Positions 50,597 through 60,489 of a DNA stretch of 64,000 nucleotides are shown here, in pieces. How positions within the stretch are numbered: position 1 is the first letter of the stretch; every line of letters begins with the position of its first letter. Location of the stretch: positions 6,104 through 70,103 of the forward strand of contig CAYVMX010000004.1 in the NCBI GenBank assembly GCA_964452725.1, given 5' to 3'. This DNA comes from CAYVMX01 sp964452725 (GTDB taxonomy: Bacteria; Patescibacteriota; Gracilibacteria; JAHISY01). The notes beneath the pieces are model-generated. The model had not been told where the DNA came from. It did no database searches and saw only the letters and a list, made by a program, of their open reading frames with translations. The translations under genes were made by a program, and so were the position numbers.

Positions 50597-51343
50597 CTAG
50601 ATTGTGTGATCCTTGGCAAATCTACCACGCAACCAATAATAAAATACAGCTAAGGCTGATAAAAAAATTGCCACACTCAATAATAACAGTGTCATGCCAC
50701 TCTCAGGATTATTTGGAATGGATTGTGCTTTTAGGTTGGAATCAGCTGGCAGCGTAAAATCAGTCAGAGTTAGTACTTCATCTGTCTCCTGTACAAAAAC
50801 CTCCCACTCATCAGACGTAGGCATAACTGTCTGAGCAACTTGACCAATTGATTTAGTACCAAATTTCACACTTACCAAATCATTGGCAGTTTGGACAGTA
50901 AACTCCTCCGGAGAAATAACTCTCACTTTACCAATCAGTTTTTTCAAATCAAACTTATTAACCGCAGCGGGAGTTATATTTTTAGTGATTCTGTAAGTGC
51001 CTTCGGTATCTCGTGCCAAAGCGGTAGCCTCACCCAAGTCAGCAAACTCCAAACTATCGACGAGCTGTCCAGCATCATTAAATAATCGTACTTGTTCCGT
51101 ACCAGAATTATTAAGCGCAATCTTGGTAACTTCACGCGGAAAAATCAGATACTCGCCAGATGCCAAGACAGTCGCATCTGGGAAGCTATACGGTCTACTG
51201 CCACCCTCAATGTCATCTAGCTGCCAACCCGCCAGACTAACCGCTTCATTGCCGAGATTTGACAACTCAATCCACTCACCAGTCTGATCATTACCAACTG
51301 GATTGGGCAGAATTTCCGAAATAACTATATTCGCAGCAAGCAT
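50597..51343 (-). CDS. lamin-tail-domain protein with C-terminal membrane anchor
   Basis: A 248-residue protein. Residues 5-110 form an LTD fold (IVISEILPNPVGND, GEWIELSNLGNEAVSLAGW). A middle beta domain follows, and a C-terminal helix at about 218-240 (TLLLLSVAIFLSALAVFYYW) ends in a basic tail. LTD proteins in bacteria are usually exported, but no clear signal peptide precedes the LTD from ATG 51343. A TATACT box lies 11 bases upstream, so the ATG is plausible. A longer start upstream is blocked by an in-frame TAG (51362-51364). Confidence 0.75.
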   Translation of the reverse strand: MLAANIVISEILPNPVGNDQTGEWIELSNLGNEAVSLAGWQLDDIEGGSRPYSFPDATVLASGEYLIFPREVTKIALNNSGTEQVRLFNDAGQLVDSLEFADLGEATALARDTEGTYRITKNITPAAVNKFDLKKLIGKVRVISPEEFTVQTANDLVSVKFGTKSIGQVAQTVMPTSDEWEVFVQETDEVLTLTDFTLPADSNLKAQSIPNNPESGMTLLLLSVAIFLSALAVFYYWLRGRFAKDHTI

Positions 51344-51353
51344 TGCTACACTC

Positions 51354-51359
51354 AGTATA
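51354..51359 (-). promoter_or_regulatory. -10 element of the lamin-tail gene
   Basis: On the minus strand this reads TATACT, ending 11 bases before ATG 51343. It overlaps the end of the upstream lytic transglycosylase unit. No -35 is evident. Confidence 0.4.
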
Positions 51360-51361
51360 AC

Positions 51362-52270
51362 CTAGCGTGGTATCTGCACAACCCACTCTCCCGCTGGCAA
51401 GCTACCACCAACTAGCCAAGGATTGAGCTCTTTGAGTGCACGCAGTGTCGTACCCTGCTCGCGTGCCCAACCCGCTAGATCAGCGACAGCACCAGCAGTG
51501 ACCTCACTATGATCAGGCCAAGCAAAGTAATCACTAGCAGTCAGATCATAGCCATAAGTAGCTGGATCTTCCATGATTGTCTTGATAGCAAGTATACGAA
51601 AAAGATATGCCGAAGTCTCGGCATACAAATACAAATCATAATACCCATCTACACCTTGATCCTCTATACGTCGCGCTAGCCCATTTTCACCAGAGTTATA
51701 AGCCGCTGCGGCAAGTGTCCAACTACCAAACTTACGATGCAATAATTCCAAATAATTAAGTGCTGCGCTAGTAGCTTTTTTAAAATGACGACGCTCATCG
51801 ATCTCATCATTTATGATCAAACCAAAACGCTTACCTGTGGACGGTACAAACTGCCAAATACCCGCCGCACTAGCACTGCTGGTAGAATTTTCTTTTAGCG
51901 CACTCTCAGCCACTGCTAGATATTTTAAATCATCTGGCATACCGCGCTTTGTCAACTCTGCCTCAATCAGAGGAAAAAACTTAGCTGAACGTTTGAGGTA
52001 CAAAATATTTTGATAGTCGCGCGAAAGCGCCACGAGAAATTCTTTTTCCCATGCCTCTCGGACATAAAAATCATCTAACGGTACAGGCTCATCAGCAAAC
52101 TCCAGCCTCACTGGCCACGGCACAGTGAGCAAATCTTTTTGATTGATCAGAATCTGTGAAGTACTAAAAAAAACTGTATAGAACGCCCAAATAAGTAATA
52201 AAAATCCCGCTAAGTAAAACAACTTATACGAGGTCTTGGTTTGACGAGTAATAGATTGTGTTTCAAACAT
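51362..52270 (-). CDS. membrane-anchored lytic murein transglycosylase (SLT/MltD-like)
   Basis: A 302-residue cell-wall enzyme. An N-terminal helix (about 16-35) anchors it outside. The SLT domain has the catalytic Glu in YLAVAESAL, then AAGIWQFVPSTGKRFGL and AAAAYNSGENGLARRI. A short LysM-like end (LAGWAREQGTTLRALKELNPWL) may bind peptidoglycan. It cleaves glycan strands during growth or apparatus insertion; a link to the pilus genes is possible but not shown. Confidence 0.88.
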   Translation of the reverse strand: MFETQSITRQTKTSYKLFYLAGFLLLIWAFYTVFFSTSQILINQKDLLTVPWPVRLEFADEPVPLDDFYVREAWEKEFLVALSRDYQNILYLKRSAKFFPLIEAELTKRGMPDDLKYLAVAESALKENSTSSASAAGIWQFVPSTGKRFGLIINDEIDERRHFKKATSAALNYLELLHRKFGSWTLAAAAYNSGENGLARRIEDQGVDGYYDLYLYAETSAYLFRILAIKTIMEDPATYGYDLTASDYFAWPDHSEVTAGAVADLAGWAREQGTTLRALKELNPWLVGGSLPAGEWVVQIPR

Positions 52271-52274
52271 ATGC

Positions 52275-54986
52275 TTATCCTACTTGAGCTGATTGATAGC
52301 GAAAAACCCTAGAAAAAATCTTCCGCAATTCTTCGACAACTACCACACTCGCTGCTAGTGCTGTCACAATCCCCCACTCCATCGGACTCAAGGATGTCGT
52401 ACCTAGATAGGTCTGCAAAAACGGTATCTCGACAACAGCAATAACCAATAAGACAGAGATCAATGTCGCACCCCAGAGGGCTAGATTTACCTTGATACGC
52501 GATGAGGCAATCGAGTGACTCTCCGAACGGAAATTAAACGCATTGAAAAGCTGAATAATCACAAGTGTAGCAAAAGCAAAAGTAGCAGCATGCTGCTGTA
52601 CAAAAGAATCCCCAGCAAGGACTTCTCCCCAGACCCAGCCTGCCTCAGTCAACGCATAAAAATAACCACCGATCACTATACTACCGATCACCACCCCGAG
52701 CCAAAGAAAATGCCAGACAAACTTCACAGTCAACATACGTGCCTTGGGATCGCGTGGCGGACGCTGCATGATGTCTGGCTCACTCGGATCAACGCCCAGT
52801 GCCAGACTCGGCAACACATCAGTACCAAGATCAACCAAGAGGATCAAGATTGCTGTCAGTGGAGCAGGTACAGCCAAAATAATTGCCGTAAAAATCACAA
52901 AAAGCTCACCGACATTACAAGAGAAGATGTAAAGCACAAATTTACGCATATTGGCATAGACCTGACGCCCTTCTTTGACCGCGGCAACTATAGAAGCAAA
53001 ACTATCATCGACTAGCACCATACTAGCCGCCTCCTTCGTGACATCGGTGCCTGTCCGCCCCATTGATATACCGATATCTGCCCGCTTGAGTGCTGGCGCA
53101 TCGTTGACTCCATCACCAGTCACTGCCACGATTTCATTTAAACTTTTGTAAGCATTGACGATTCGCAGCTTGTCGGCTGGCTGCATACGAGCAAAAATCA
53201 AATTACTGTTGTCTCGAAGGAGTTTTTTCAATGCTGGTTCTGATAACTTTGCCAGCTCGTCACCTGACACTACTGGTGTTTTAGCATTAGCGATTTTGAG
53301 ATCTTTAGCGATAGCTTGCGCAGTGATACCATTGTCGCCAGTGATGATTGTGATCCGGATTCCTGCCTTGCTACATAGCTCGACCGCATGCTGGACTGCT
53401 GGTCGTGGCGGGTCGATCATACCCAATAATCCTACAAAGATAAGCTTTTTTTCCGCGGTCTCTGGTGTGAGATTGATGACTGCTCGTGACTCTATCTCAC
53501 GATAAGCCAACGCAAGTACACGGAGAGCTTGGGCTGCTAAGTTATTATTCTTGGTAAGAATCTTTTTCTTTAGCTCAGGTGTCAGTATCTTGACCTGCTC
53601 ACCATCGAGATAGTGCGTACAGCGCTCTAGCAAATGCTCTGGTGCACCCTTGGCATACACAACTGCCTTATGGTGCTGTTGTGAAAAAACCATACTCATA
53701 CGCTTACGTTCAGAATCAAATGGAAAATCTTTAAGGGGCTTATCGAATTGCTCTACAATACCAAACTTACGTGCCACAACCTTCAGTGCTCCTTCGGTTG
53801 GATCACCAAGGATATGCCAGTCTTCCTCTGCTGATGTATCGGGATTATTACCCTCTACTAGTTTGGACTCATTACACCGATCAGCGATATTGAAGAGTAG
53901 CTGGGCGTCTTTGTGTGTCTGGTCTAGCTGTACAGAGCCGTCAGTTGGATTATAGCCACTACCTGTGATTTCGAACTCTCGGTGACCAAACAACCAACCT
54001 TTGACCACAGTCATTTGGTTTTCGGTCAATGTGCCAGTCTTGTCTGAACAGATCACAGTAGTCACACCGAGTGTCTCGACTGAGCGCAGCTGACGCATGA
54101 GAGCCTTTTGTTTCGCTAGTCGGCGTACTCCGAGCGCCAGAGCAGCTGTGATAGTGACAGGCAAGCCTTCTGGAACAGCTGCTACCGCTACTGCTACCGC
54201 AAAGAGCACACTCTCGACTAAATCGCGTCCTTGCAAAATACCTACTCCGACCAAAATAGCCGAGATCACTAATGAGACTTTACCTACAAAGGCACCAATT
54301 GTTTGCATCTCTTTTGTCAACGGACTCTCATCCTTAGTGGTTTCTGTAGTTAGCTTGGCGACCTTACCAAACTCTGTCTCCATGCCAATACGCAATACAA
54401 TCGCCCGCCCCGAGCCGCTAGCTATGTTTGTACCCGAGAGCACCATATCACCAAAACGCTCTGCGGTGTGCTTGGTCGTCTTGTGCACTGGCACACTCTC
54501 GCCTGTAAGTGCTGCCTGTTCAACTTTCAGCTCATTGGCATCGATGAGTCTCGCATCGGCTGGTACTTTCATACCCTCTTCGAGGAAGATAATATCCCCA
54601 GGCACTAGCTCGCGTGCAGGAATGATAGCCTCGACACCAGCTCGCAAAACTCGTGCTTCTGGCGCTGTCATATTTTTTAGTGCTACCAAGGCTCGCTCAG
54701 TCTTGAACTCTTGGACAAATCCAATCACAGCGTTTAGAAATACAATACTCAAAATCACAACTGCATCAGCCATTTCACCAGAAAAAAGTGAAAGCAGCCC
54801 TGCTACGATCAAGATTAGAACCAATAAGTCAGTAAACTGAGCCAAAAACTTGTGCCAAAGCGGCACAGGCGGTCTACCAACCAACTCGTTAACACCATAT
54901 TTGAGTTGCAGCTTGGCGACTTCAGAGGCTGTCAGACCAGTCTCATGTAGACCGAATTTGGCATAGATATCTTTAGGCACGTTCAA
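52275..54986 (-). CDS. P-type calcium-transporting ATPase (SERCA/PMCA-like)
   Basis: A 903-residue cation pump. The N-terminal cation-ATPase region has YGVNELVGRPP. Actuator motif TGES is at about residue 162; the phosphorylated Asp is in CSDKTGTLTENQM (about 319); the hinge is TGDGVNDAPALKRADIG; about ten membrane helices include VPEGLPVTIT with the calcium-site PEGLP. It probably exports Ca2+ or a similar cation. The start ATG 54986 lies after a short gap from the SLH gene. Confidence 0.93.
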   Translation of the reverse strand: MNVPKDIYAKFGLHETGLTASEVAKLQLKYGVNELVGRPPVPLWHKFLAQFTDLLVLILIVAGLLSLFSGEMADAVVILSIVFLNAVIGFVQEFKTERALVALKNMTAPEARVLRAGVEAIIPARELVPGDIIFLEEGMKVPADARLIDANELKVEQAALTGESVPVHKTTKHTAERFGDMVLSGTNIASGSGRAIVLRIGMETEFGKVAKLTTETTKDESPLTKEMQTIGAFVGKVSLVISAILVGVGILQGRDLVESVLFAVAVAVAAVPEGLPVTITAALALGVRRLAKQKALMRQLRSVETLGVTTVICSDKTGTLTENQMTVVKGWLFGHREFEITGSGYNPTDGSVQLDQTHKDAQLLFNIADRCNESKLVEGNNPDTSAEEDWHILGDPTEGALKVVARKFGIVEQFDKPLKDFPFDSERKRMSMVFSQQHHKAVVYAKGAPEHLLERCTHYLDGEQVKILTPELKKKILTKNNNLAAQALRVLALAYREIESRAVINLTPETAEKKLIFVGLLGMIDPPRPAVQHAVELCSKAGIRITIITGDNGITAQAIAKDLKIANAKTPVVSGDELAKLSEPALKKLLRDNSNLIFARMQPADKLRIVNAYKSLNEIVAVTGDGVNDAPALKRADIGISMGRTGTDVTKEAASMVLVDDSFASIVAAVKEGRQVYANMRKFVLYIFSCNVGELFVIFTAIILAVPAPLTAILILLVDLGTDVLPSLALGVDPSEPDIMQRPPRDPKARMLTVKFVWHFLWLGVVIGSIVIGGYFYALTEAGWVWGEVLAGDSFVQQHAATFAFATLVIIQLFNAFNFRSESHSIASSRIKVNLALWGATLISVLLVIAVVEIPFLQTYLGTTSLSPMEWGIVTALAASVVVVEELRKIFSRVFRYQSAQVG

Positions 54987-55029
54987 ACAATACTTTGAGC
55001 CAGTCTAACACGGACACCACTACTAAAAC

Positions 55030-56238
55030 CTAACTGCTGATATCGTTTAAATAATCTATCAAATCACCACGTTGGTATTTGATAGCGCGTAAAACCAACT
55101 CAGCGAGCTGACCACGTGTCAAAACATCGGACGGCTCAGCAAAATCAGCTGGTAAGATTTGGAGCTTTGCTGCCTTGGCTTGATATGGTGCATACCATGC
55201 CTCGCCTGCTGCTGGATCGGATACTGTCCAGCCAAAACTAGCGACAATGATCTTGAGTGCTTCGGCAAGATTGACTGGATCAGCTGGTCGAAAAGTACCA
55301 TCGGGATAGCCTCCAAGGATTCCCTGCTCTCGAGCCGTACAGACATAGCGAGCGAACCACTCTGTTGATTCAAAATCAGGGAAACAACTTTCTGTTAAAT
55401 CTGACGGTAATTTCTCAGCGAAGCGTGCCTCGACTAAAATTTTGGCAAACTCCGCACGATTGATCGTCGCATCTGGGCGATATGTACCATCGTCATAGCC
55501 TCCTACTATTCCTTCACGCCGCACGAAGCCAATCGCTCGTCGATAAGAATAATCCTTTGAAACATCATCAAACTCTAGTACAGAAGATTCGTCAGCAGCG
55601 ACCTCGGCTGCTCGCGACTCTGCCAAATCAGCCAAGATCGGCTCTAGTGCATCGAGCGAAAGCAGTGTGACATACGCCCCGAAAGTATCAGTAAAAACTT
55701 GTTTACTGTTGGCATTGTAGACACCATGTATACGTACAATATCATCTACGCGTGCCGTATAGCCAAATAATAATTCACCATTTTCATCACGATACTGAGT
55801 AGTCTCATTTAGCTGGACAGTATAATCTCTGTCATCGACAGTCTTTAGTCGCAAACTAGCGCTGGAAACATCCGTCACCCAACCGTAGAAATTTTGATCA
55901 CAGAGTTTGAGATCATAATCTTGAACTGCCTTGATAACGCCACCAACCGTACCGACGAAACGCACCGAATCACCGATGGCAAACTCACGAGCTGCGGCTG
56001 GTCCAGCACCATCGCGATATTTCAGAATCTCATTAAACGCGCCATCAAAAGACTCCTCGTCGGCGCGCTGAACAGTCAGAAATTCACCGTCGGTGGCTGT
56101 CACTACACCCTCATAGAGACTCTCATCTGCGGATAACGCCACAAAAGGGTTTGGTTCAGGGTCAGTCGCAGCAAGTACGGCGACAGGCAGAGCCAACATG
56201 AGCAGAGCGCTGAAAAGTTGAACAAGTTTTTTGCGCAT
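55030..56238 (-). CDS. exported SLH-domain protein with DUF5666-like repeats
   Basis: A 402-residue S-layer-type protein. Signal peptide: MRKKLVQLFSALLMLALPVAVLA, cleaved near residue 24. Two OB-like repeats follow (about 35-115 and 118-190: GVVTATDGEFLTVQR, YGWVTDVSSASLRLK). SLH motifs run from about residue 225: YRRAIGFVRREGIVGGYDDG, TINRAEFAKIL, GILGGYPDGTFRP, and a degenerate third. SLH domains bind pyruvylated wall polymers, so it is likely a surface-layer component. Confidence 0.88.
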   Translation of the reverse strand: MRKKLVQLFSALLMLALPVAVLAATDPEPNPFVALSADESLYEGVVTATDGEFLTVQRADEESFDGAFNEILKYRDGAGPAAAREFAIGDSVRFVGTVGGVIKAVQDYDLKLCDQNFYGWVTDVSSASLRLKTVDDRDYTVQLNETTQYRDENGELLFGYTARVDDIVRIHGVYNANSKQVFTDTFGAYVTLLSLDALEPILADLAESRAAEVAADESSVLEFDDVSKDYSYRRAIGFVRREGIVGGYDDGTYRPDATINRAEFAKILVEARFAEKLPSDLTESCFPDFESTEWFARYVCTAREQGILGGYPDGTFRPADPVNLAEALKIIVASFGWTVSDPAAGEAWYAPYQAKAAKLQILPADFAEPSDVLTRGQLAELVLRAIKYQRGDLIDYLNDISS

Positions 56239-56276
56239 AGATTAAATTTACTAGGGAAATCAGCAATCGTCAAATC

Positions 56277-56285
56277 TGCTACAAT
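56277..56285 (+). promoter_or_regulatory. extended -10 promoter of gpmA
   Basis: TG at 56277-56278, C, then TACAAT at 56280-56285. The leader to ATG 56319 is about 27 bases, with no Shine-Dalgarno sequence. It is divergent from the SLH gene. Confidence 0.5.
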
Positions 56286-56318
56286 CGCTCTAGCTAATTA
56301 ATCTTTAGAAAAAAATAA

Positions 56319-56930
56319 ATGGCTACACTTATCCTTATTCGACACGGTCAGAGTCAGTGGAATGCGAAGAATCTTTTTACTGGCTGGCATGATCCAGATC
56401 TCACCGAGGTCGGCATTGCCGAAGCAGAAAAGGCTGGTAAACAGCTAAAAATACTCAATATCCAGTTTGATTTGGCTTTTACTAGTGAGCTAATCCGTGC
56501 TCAGCACACTCTCGATTTGATACTAAAAAACCTCGATCAAACACCACCAATCACAAGTAATCAAGCACTCAACGAACGCAACTACGGTGATCTCAACGGA
56601 CTCAATAAAGACGAAGCTAGTAAGAAGTGGGGCAAAGAACAAATCCACATCTGGCGTCGCAGCTATGACACGCCTCCACCTGGAGGAGAAAGCCTACAAG
56701 ATACTGCCAAACGCACGCTTCTCTACTTCGACACTACGATCCTACCAGCGCTCAAGGCTGATAAAAACGTACTAATCATTGCTCATGGCAATAGTCTACG
56801 CGCACTTGTGATGGAGCTAGAGCAGCTCTCAGCCAAAGAAATTGTCAAAGTTGAGATAGCAACTGGTGTGCCACTAGTCTATGAATTAAACGAAGCTGGA
56901 AAGGTTTTGAGCAAAAAGATTTTAAAATAA
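56319..56930 (+). CDS. gpmA: 2,3-bisphosphoglycerate-dependent phosphoglycerate mutase
   Basis: Interconverts 3- and 2-phosphoglycerate in glycolysis. 203 residues. The phospho-His motif is LIRHGQSQWN, with TGWHDPDLTE, LNERNYGDLNG, PPGGESLQD and the second His in IIAHGNSLRALV. It is slightly shorter than E. coli GpmA but has all motifs. The glycosyltransferase follows with only 4 bases between. Confidence 0.93.
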   Translation: MATLILIRHGQSQWNAKNLFTGWHDPDLTEVGIAEAEKAGKQLKILNIQFDLAFTSELIRAQHTLDLILKNLDQTPPITSNQALNERNYGDLNGLNKDEASKKWGKEQIHIWRRSYDTPPPGGESLQDTAKRTLLYFDTTILPALKADKNVLIIAHGNSLRALVMELEQLSAKEIVKVEIATGVPLVYELNEAGKVLSKKILK

Positions 56931-56934
56931 GATA

Positions 56935-58110
56935 GTGAATATCGGAGTAGATCTTCGCGCACTGACCACCAGCACTACTTCAGGCGTGACAGTCTATTTG
57001 TATTCAGTTTTGACAGAGCTGCTCAAACTGGATAAAAAAAATACCTACTACCTCTGGTGGAACTCTGCTGATAAATCCAGTCAGCCTCCGGTTTTCAAAT
57101 CCCCACGTAGTAAAACTATCACTACACATTATTCCAATCGCCTACTCAACTTACTATTAAAATCTGGATACATAGAACTAGATCGACTGATCTTGGAAAC
57201 AGCTGGTGAGTCGTCCAAAAAGTTGGATCTGTTTTGGCTACCTGACCCACGTCCAGTCCATATCTCAATGAACTGTGCCCTAGTCAGCACTATCCACGAT
57301 CTAGCTGCTCATACTCACCCCGAGTTTTTCAATCTCAAGACTCGACTCTGGCATTACTTTTCAAACACTCAAGCAATCACCAAAAAATCTGACCATCTAC
57401 TAGCAGTATCACACTTCACTGCCGACGAGATCAAAAATAAATGGCACGTTAATGCCAAAAAAATAACTGTCACTTCGCTTGGAGTAACTCAAAATTTGAA
57501 GAGAATAAAAACAAAATCAGTTCGGGATAAAGTACGCATAAAATATCAATTGCCAAAAAGATTCGTCCTCTCGCTCAGTACACTCGAACCCCGCAAAAAC
57601 CTCTCTACTCTCATAAAAGCCTTTGCGACCTTAAAAGCTGAGACGGACCTACCTCATCATCTCGTCATCGCAGGAACGGCAAATCCTAGTATCTTTGCTG
57701 ATCCCAAGATCAAACAAGCACCTTGGCTACACTTATCTGGTCATATAGATGAAACAGACAAAGCTGCTCTTTTTTCCATGGCAGATTGTTTTTGTTTTCC
57801 TAGCTATTACGAGGGTTTTGGACTACCTGCGCTGGAAGCACTCGCTACCGATACACCGCTGCTGGCAGCTGATATACCCGCACTACACGAAGTCGCGGGC
57901 AACGCTGCCAAATACGCTCCACCCGATAATCCCGATGCCTGGGCGGTATCATTACAAAAAACCATAACCAGTCGCAATTTAAATAAAACTGGTAGTCGAC
58001 AGGCACACAAATACACTTGGCAAAATACAGCTCTCAAAACTCTCAAAATTTTTGAAAAGGTCATCACCATTCGTAAAAAATTTATAACTAAAAAGCTCAC
58101 CAAGGGATAA
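56935..58110 (+). CDS. GT4-family glycosyltransferase
   Basis: A 391-residue GT-B enzyme starting at GTG 56935. N-terminal NIGVDLRALTTSTTSGVTVYL; middle STIHDLAAHTHPEFF; C-terminal donor site LEPRKNLSTLIKAF and FCFPSYYEGFGLPALEALATDTPL. Similar in plan to the gene at 31151-32287, but clearly diverged. It probably works on surface glycans. It forms a unit with gpmA. Confidence 0.86.
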   Translation: MNIGVDLRALTTSTTSGVTVYLYSVLTELLKLDKKNTYYLWWNSADKSSQPPVFKSPRSKTITTHYSNRLLNLLLKSGYIELDRLILETAGESSKKLDLFWLPDPRPVHISMNCALVSTIHDLAAHTHPEFFNLKTRLWHYFSNTQAITKKSDHLLAVSHFTADEIKNKWHVNAKKITVTSLGVTQNLKRIKTKSVRDKVRIKYQLPKRFVLSLSTLEPRKNLSTLIKAFATLKAETDLPHHLVIAGTANPSIFADPKIKQAPWLHLSGHIDETDKAALFSMADCFCFPSYYEGFGLPALEALATDTPLLAADIPALHEVAGNAAKYAPPDNPDAWAVSLQKTITSRNLNKTGSRQAHKYTWQNTALKTLKIFEKVITIRKKFITKKLTKG

Positions 58111-58128
58111 CTCAAACTACTACTCCCC

Positions 58129-58134
58129 TATGAT
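58129..58134 (+). promoter_or_regulatory. -10 element of proA (near-leaderless)
   Basis: TATGAT, 12 bases before ATG 58146. No clear -35 is seen. Confidence 0.4.
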
Positions 58135-58145
58135 AAGCTAAACAT

Positions 58146-59224
58146 ATGCGCAAACTAGACTCCCAACTCCGTAAGGCTCGCGCTGCTAGTCGCACACTCG
58201 CACTACTCAAAACAGTAGAAAAAAACGCTGCGCTCAAAAATATAGCAGCAGCACTGATCAAAAATACTCGACAGATCATCAAGGCCAATGAGCTGGATCT
58301 AAAGGCTGGTCAGCGCAAAGGTCTCGGTACCAAGCTCGACCGGTTAGCTTTTGGCTTAGAGCGTATCGCCGCTAGCGCACAGGAGGTCTTGAAAGTCGCA
58401 CACTTACCTGATCCTGTCGGACGTACACTCGGACAATACACACCACGTGCCAAATTCAAGCTTGAACGCATCACCGTACCACTCGGTGTTGTCGGTATTA
58501 TTTACGAGTCTCGCCCCAATGTCACGATCGATGCCACCAGCCTAGCGCTCAAGAGTGGCAATGCCATCGTCCTACGCGGCAGCAGCGATGCACTACGAAC
58601 AAATCGGGCGATCGTAAAAATAATCCGCACTGCGCTCAAAAGTACAAAAGTACCAGTCGAGGCAGTACAATTCATAGACTCAACTGAACGTAAGGTAGTT
58701 GGTCAAATGCTCAGTGCTCGCGGTAAAATCGACATTGTGATACCTCGTGGTGGACGCGGACTCATAGACTTCGTAGNNNNNNNNNNNNNNNNNNNNNNNN
58801 NNNNNNNNNNNNNNNNNNNNNNNNNNNNNNNNNNNNNNNNNNNNNNNNNNNNNNNNNNNNNNNNNNNNNNNNNNNNCATACGACCAAACAAAAATTTGAC
58901 ACAGAATTCCTCGGATTGGAGCTAAATCTAAAAGTAGTACCCAATCTCACTACTGCGATCAGGCACATACAAGAGCACTCACTCGGTCACACTGAGGCGA
59001 TCGTGACGGAGGATAAATCAACAGCCGAGCGCTTCCTCCGTGAGATCGATGCCGCCTGTATCTATCACAATCTCAGTACGCAATTTAGCGATGGCGGTGA
59101 ATATGGTCTTGGGGCAGAGATCGGTATCAGTACGCAAAAAACCCACGCCAGAGGTCCATTTGCCTTAGAGGCTCTGACGACTTACAAATGGATCGGGCGC
59201 GGTACTGGGCAAATTCGAAAATAA
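58146..59224 (+). CDS. proA: gamma-glutamyl phosphate reductase, interrupted by assembly gap
   Basis: Second step of proline synthesis. The N-terminal 210 residues match ProA (VPLGVVGIIYESRPNVTIDA, LKSGNAIVLRGSSDA, IPRGGRGLIDF). After 100 Ns (58777-58876) the C-terminal part continues (LGHTEAIVTED, NLSTQFSDGGEYGLGAEIGISTQK, ALTTYKWIGRGTG). Frames differ across the Ns. About 325 residues are visible against about 417 in ProA, so roughly 275 bases, including the catalytic Cys region, are missing. proB is not in the window. Confidence 0.9.
58777..58876. other. assembly gap (100 N) within proA
   Basis: Placeholder of exactly 100 ambiguous bases. Comparison with ProA length suggests about 275 real bases are absent. 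Confidence 0.97.
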
Positions 59225-59226
59225 GA

Positions 59227-60435
59227 TTACTTTCGCTTCTCCGCGTAGTCCTGTACGAAAACCGAAATCGCCGTCGTAATCGGCACAGAAAGAATAATAC
59301 CGATAATCGGATTGATCACGTTGGGGAAGCTCGCACCCACTAGCATCGCAAACACGATTACTACTGGACTCAGCCCAACAGCCTTTTTCATGACGAGCGG
59401 TACAATCAAACTACCTTCGACCTGTTGGATACCTAGATAAATCGCAACCACCACTATAGATAACACCCAGCCACCTTGACTCGCGGCTATGATCAACGCA
59501 GGTATGAGCGCGAGGATCGGACCAGCATATGGGATCAGCTCTGTGAATCCAGCTAGTGTCGCTAGCGTAGCAGCATAGTTAACTCCAGCAATTTTGAGGA
59601 CGATAAACGTAATGATGCCAACTATAATCATAAGAATAATTTGACCACGCAACCAAGAGCCAAATTTATCCTCTACGGCAGATGACTTTTCAATCACATA
59701 CTTGTGATAACGACGCGGGAAAAGCGCAATTAAAAAATTCTTGATGCCATTTTCTTCTATCACCATAAAAAAGGTAACGACCAGCACTATACCAAATGTA
59801 AATACTCCACCTGCGACAGACTTAACCACAGCAAGTGCGTTTTGACTGACAGTACCGATGACATCTAACCCAAGTTTGATATTTTCTTTACTCAGGTTTT
59901 GCTGGATACTAGCTAAATAATTTTGTAATTCGGTGATTTGATTTTGGAAAATCAATGTATCAACACCAAAATTTAATTGCATCCAACTAAGTATCTGATT
60001 GACTAAGTTCGGTATCTCCGTCGTAAGGATCGGTACAAACGAAGCAATCACAATACCGACTAGACCAAAGAAAATCACATAAATAAGAAGTATACCAATA
60101 CCTCGTGGTACTTTGAATCTTTGCAGACGATCGACAAAAGGATCGAAGGCTATCGCTAGAAATGCAGCAATCAAGAAAATAATAATAATGTGTCCGATCT
60201 CCAATAAAAACCACGCCAAAGCAAACAATCCAAAGATAGCAAGTGTGCCTCTAACCACCGATGTCGTAGAGATATCTATTTTTTGACGTGAGGTGCCAGT
60301 ATGAGTAGCTGCTGAGACAAGCTCTTTTTCCGCAGCGATCAAATTACGATCTTCGCGCTTCAGGCGCTCGGCCTGTTCGCGTAGGTTCTTTAGTAAGTTT
60401 GTAGCGCGACCAAAGATATCTCCGAAATTAGTCAT
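59227..60435 (-). CDS. AI-2E family / PerM-like permease
   Basis: A 402-residue membrane protein with about eight helices in the AI-2E transporter (UPF0118) layout. Seen: LEIGHIIIIFLIAAFLAIAF, the amphipathic middle region, then GFTELIPYAGPILALIPALI and IQQVEGSLIVPLVMKKAVGLSP, which are conserved. Members export autoinducer-2 or act as Na+/H+ antiporters; the substrate is unknown here. ATG 60435 (MTNFGDIF) is preferred to the one at 60480. It converges on proA with a 2-base gap. Confidence 0.87.
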   Translation of the reverse strand: MTNFGDIFGRATNLLKNLREQAERLKREDRNLIAAEKELVSAATHTGTSRQKIDISTTSVVRGTLAIFGLFALAWFLLEIGHIIIIFLIAAFLAIAFDPFVDRLQRFKVPRGIGILLIYVIFFGLVGIVIASFVPILTTEIPNLVNQILSWMQLNFGVDTLIFQNQITELQNYLASIQQNLSKENIKLGLDVIGTVSQNALAVVKSVAGGVFTFGIVLVVTFFMVIEENGIKNFLIALFPRRYHKYVIEKSSAVEDKFGSWLRGQIILMIIVGIITFIVLKIAGVNYAATLATLAGFTELIPYAGPILALIPALIIAASQGGWVLSIVVVAIYLGIQQVEGSLIVPLVMKKAVGLSPVVIVFAMLVGASFPNVINPIIGIILSVPITTAISVFVQDYAEKRK

Positions 60436-60489
60436 AAACACAAAATAAGGACGATTGAATGCTAACTGAGACTTCCGCAAAAAACAAAC

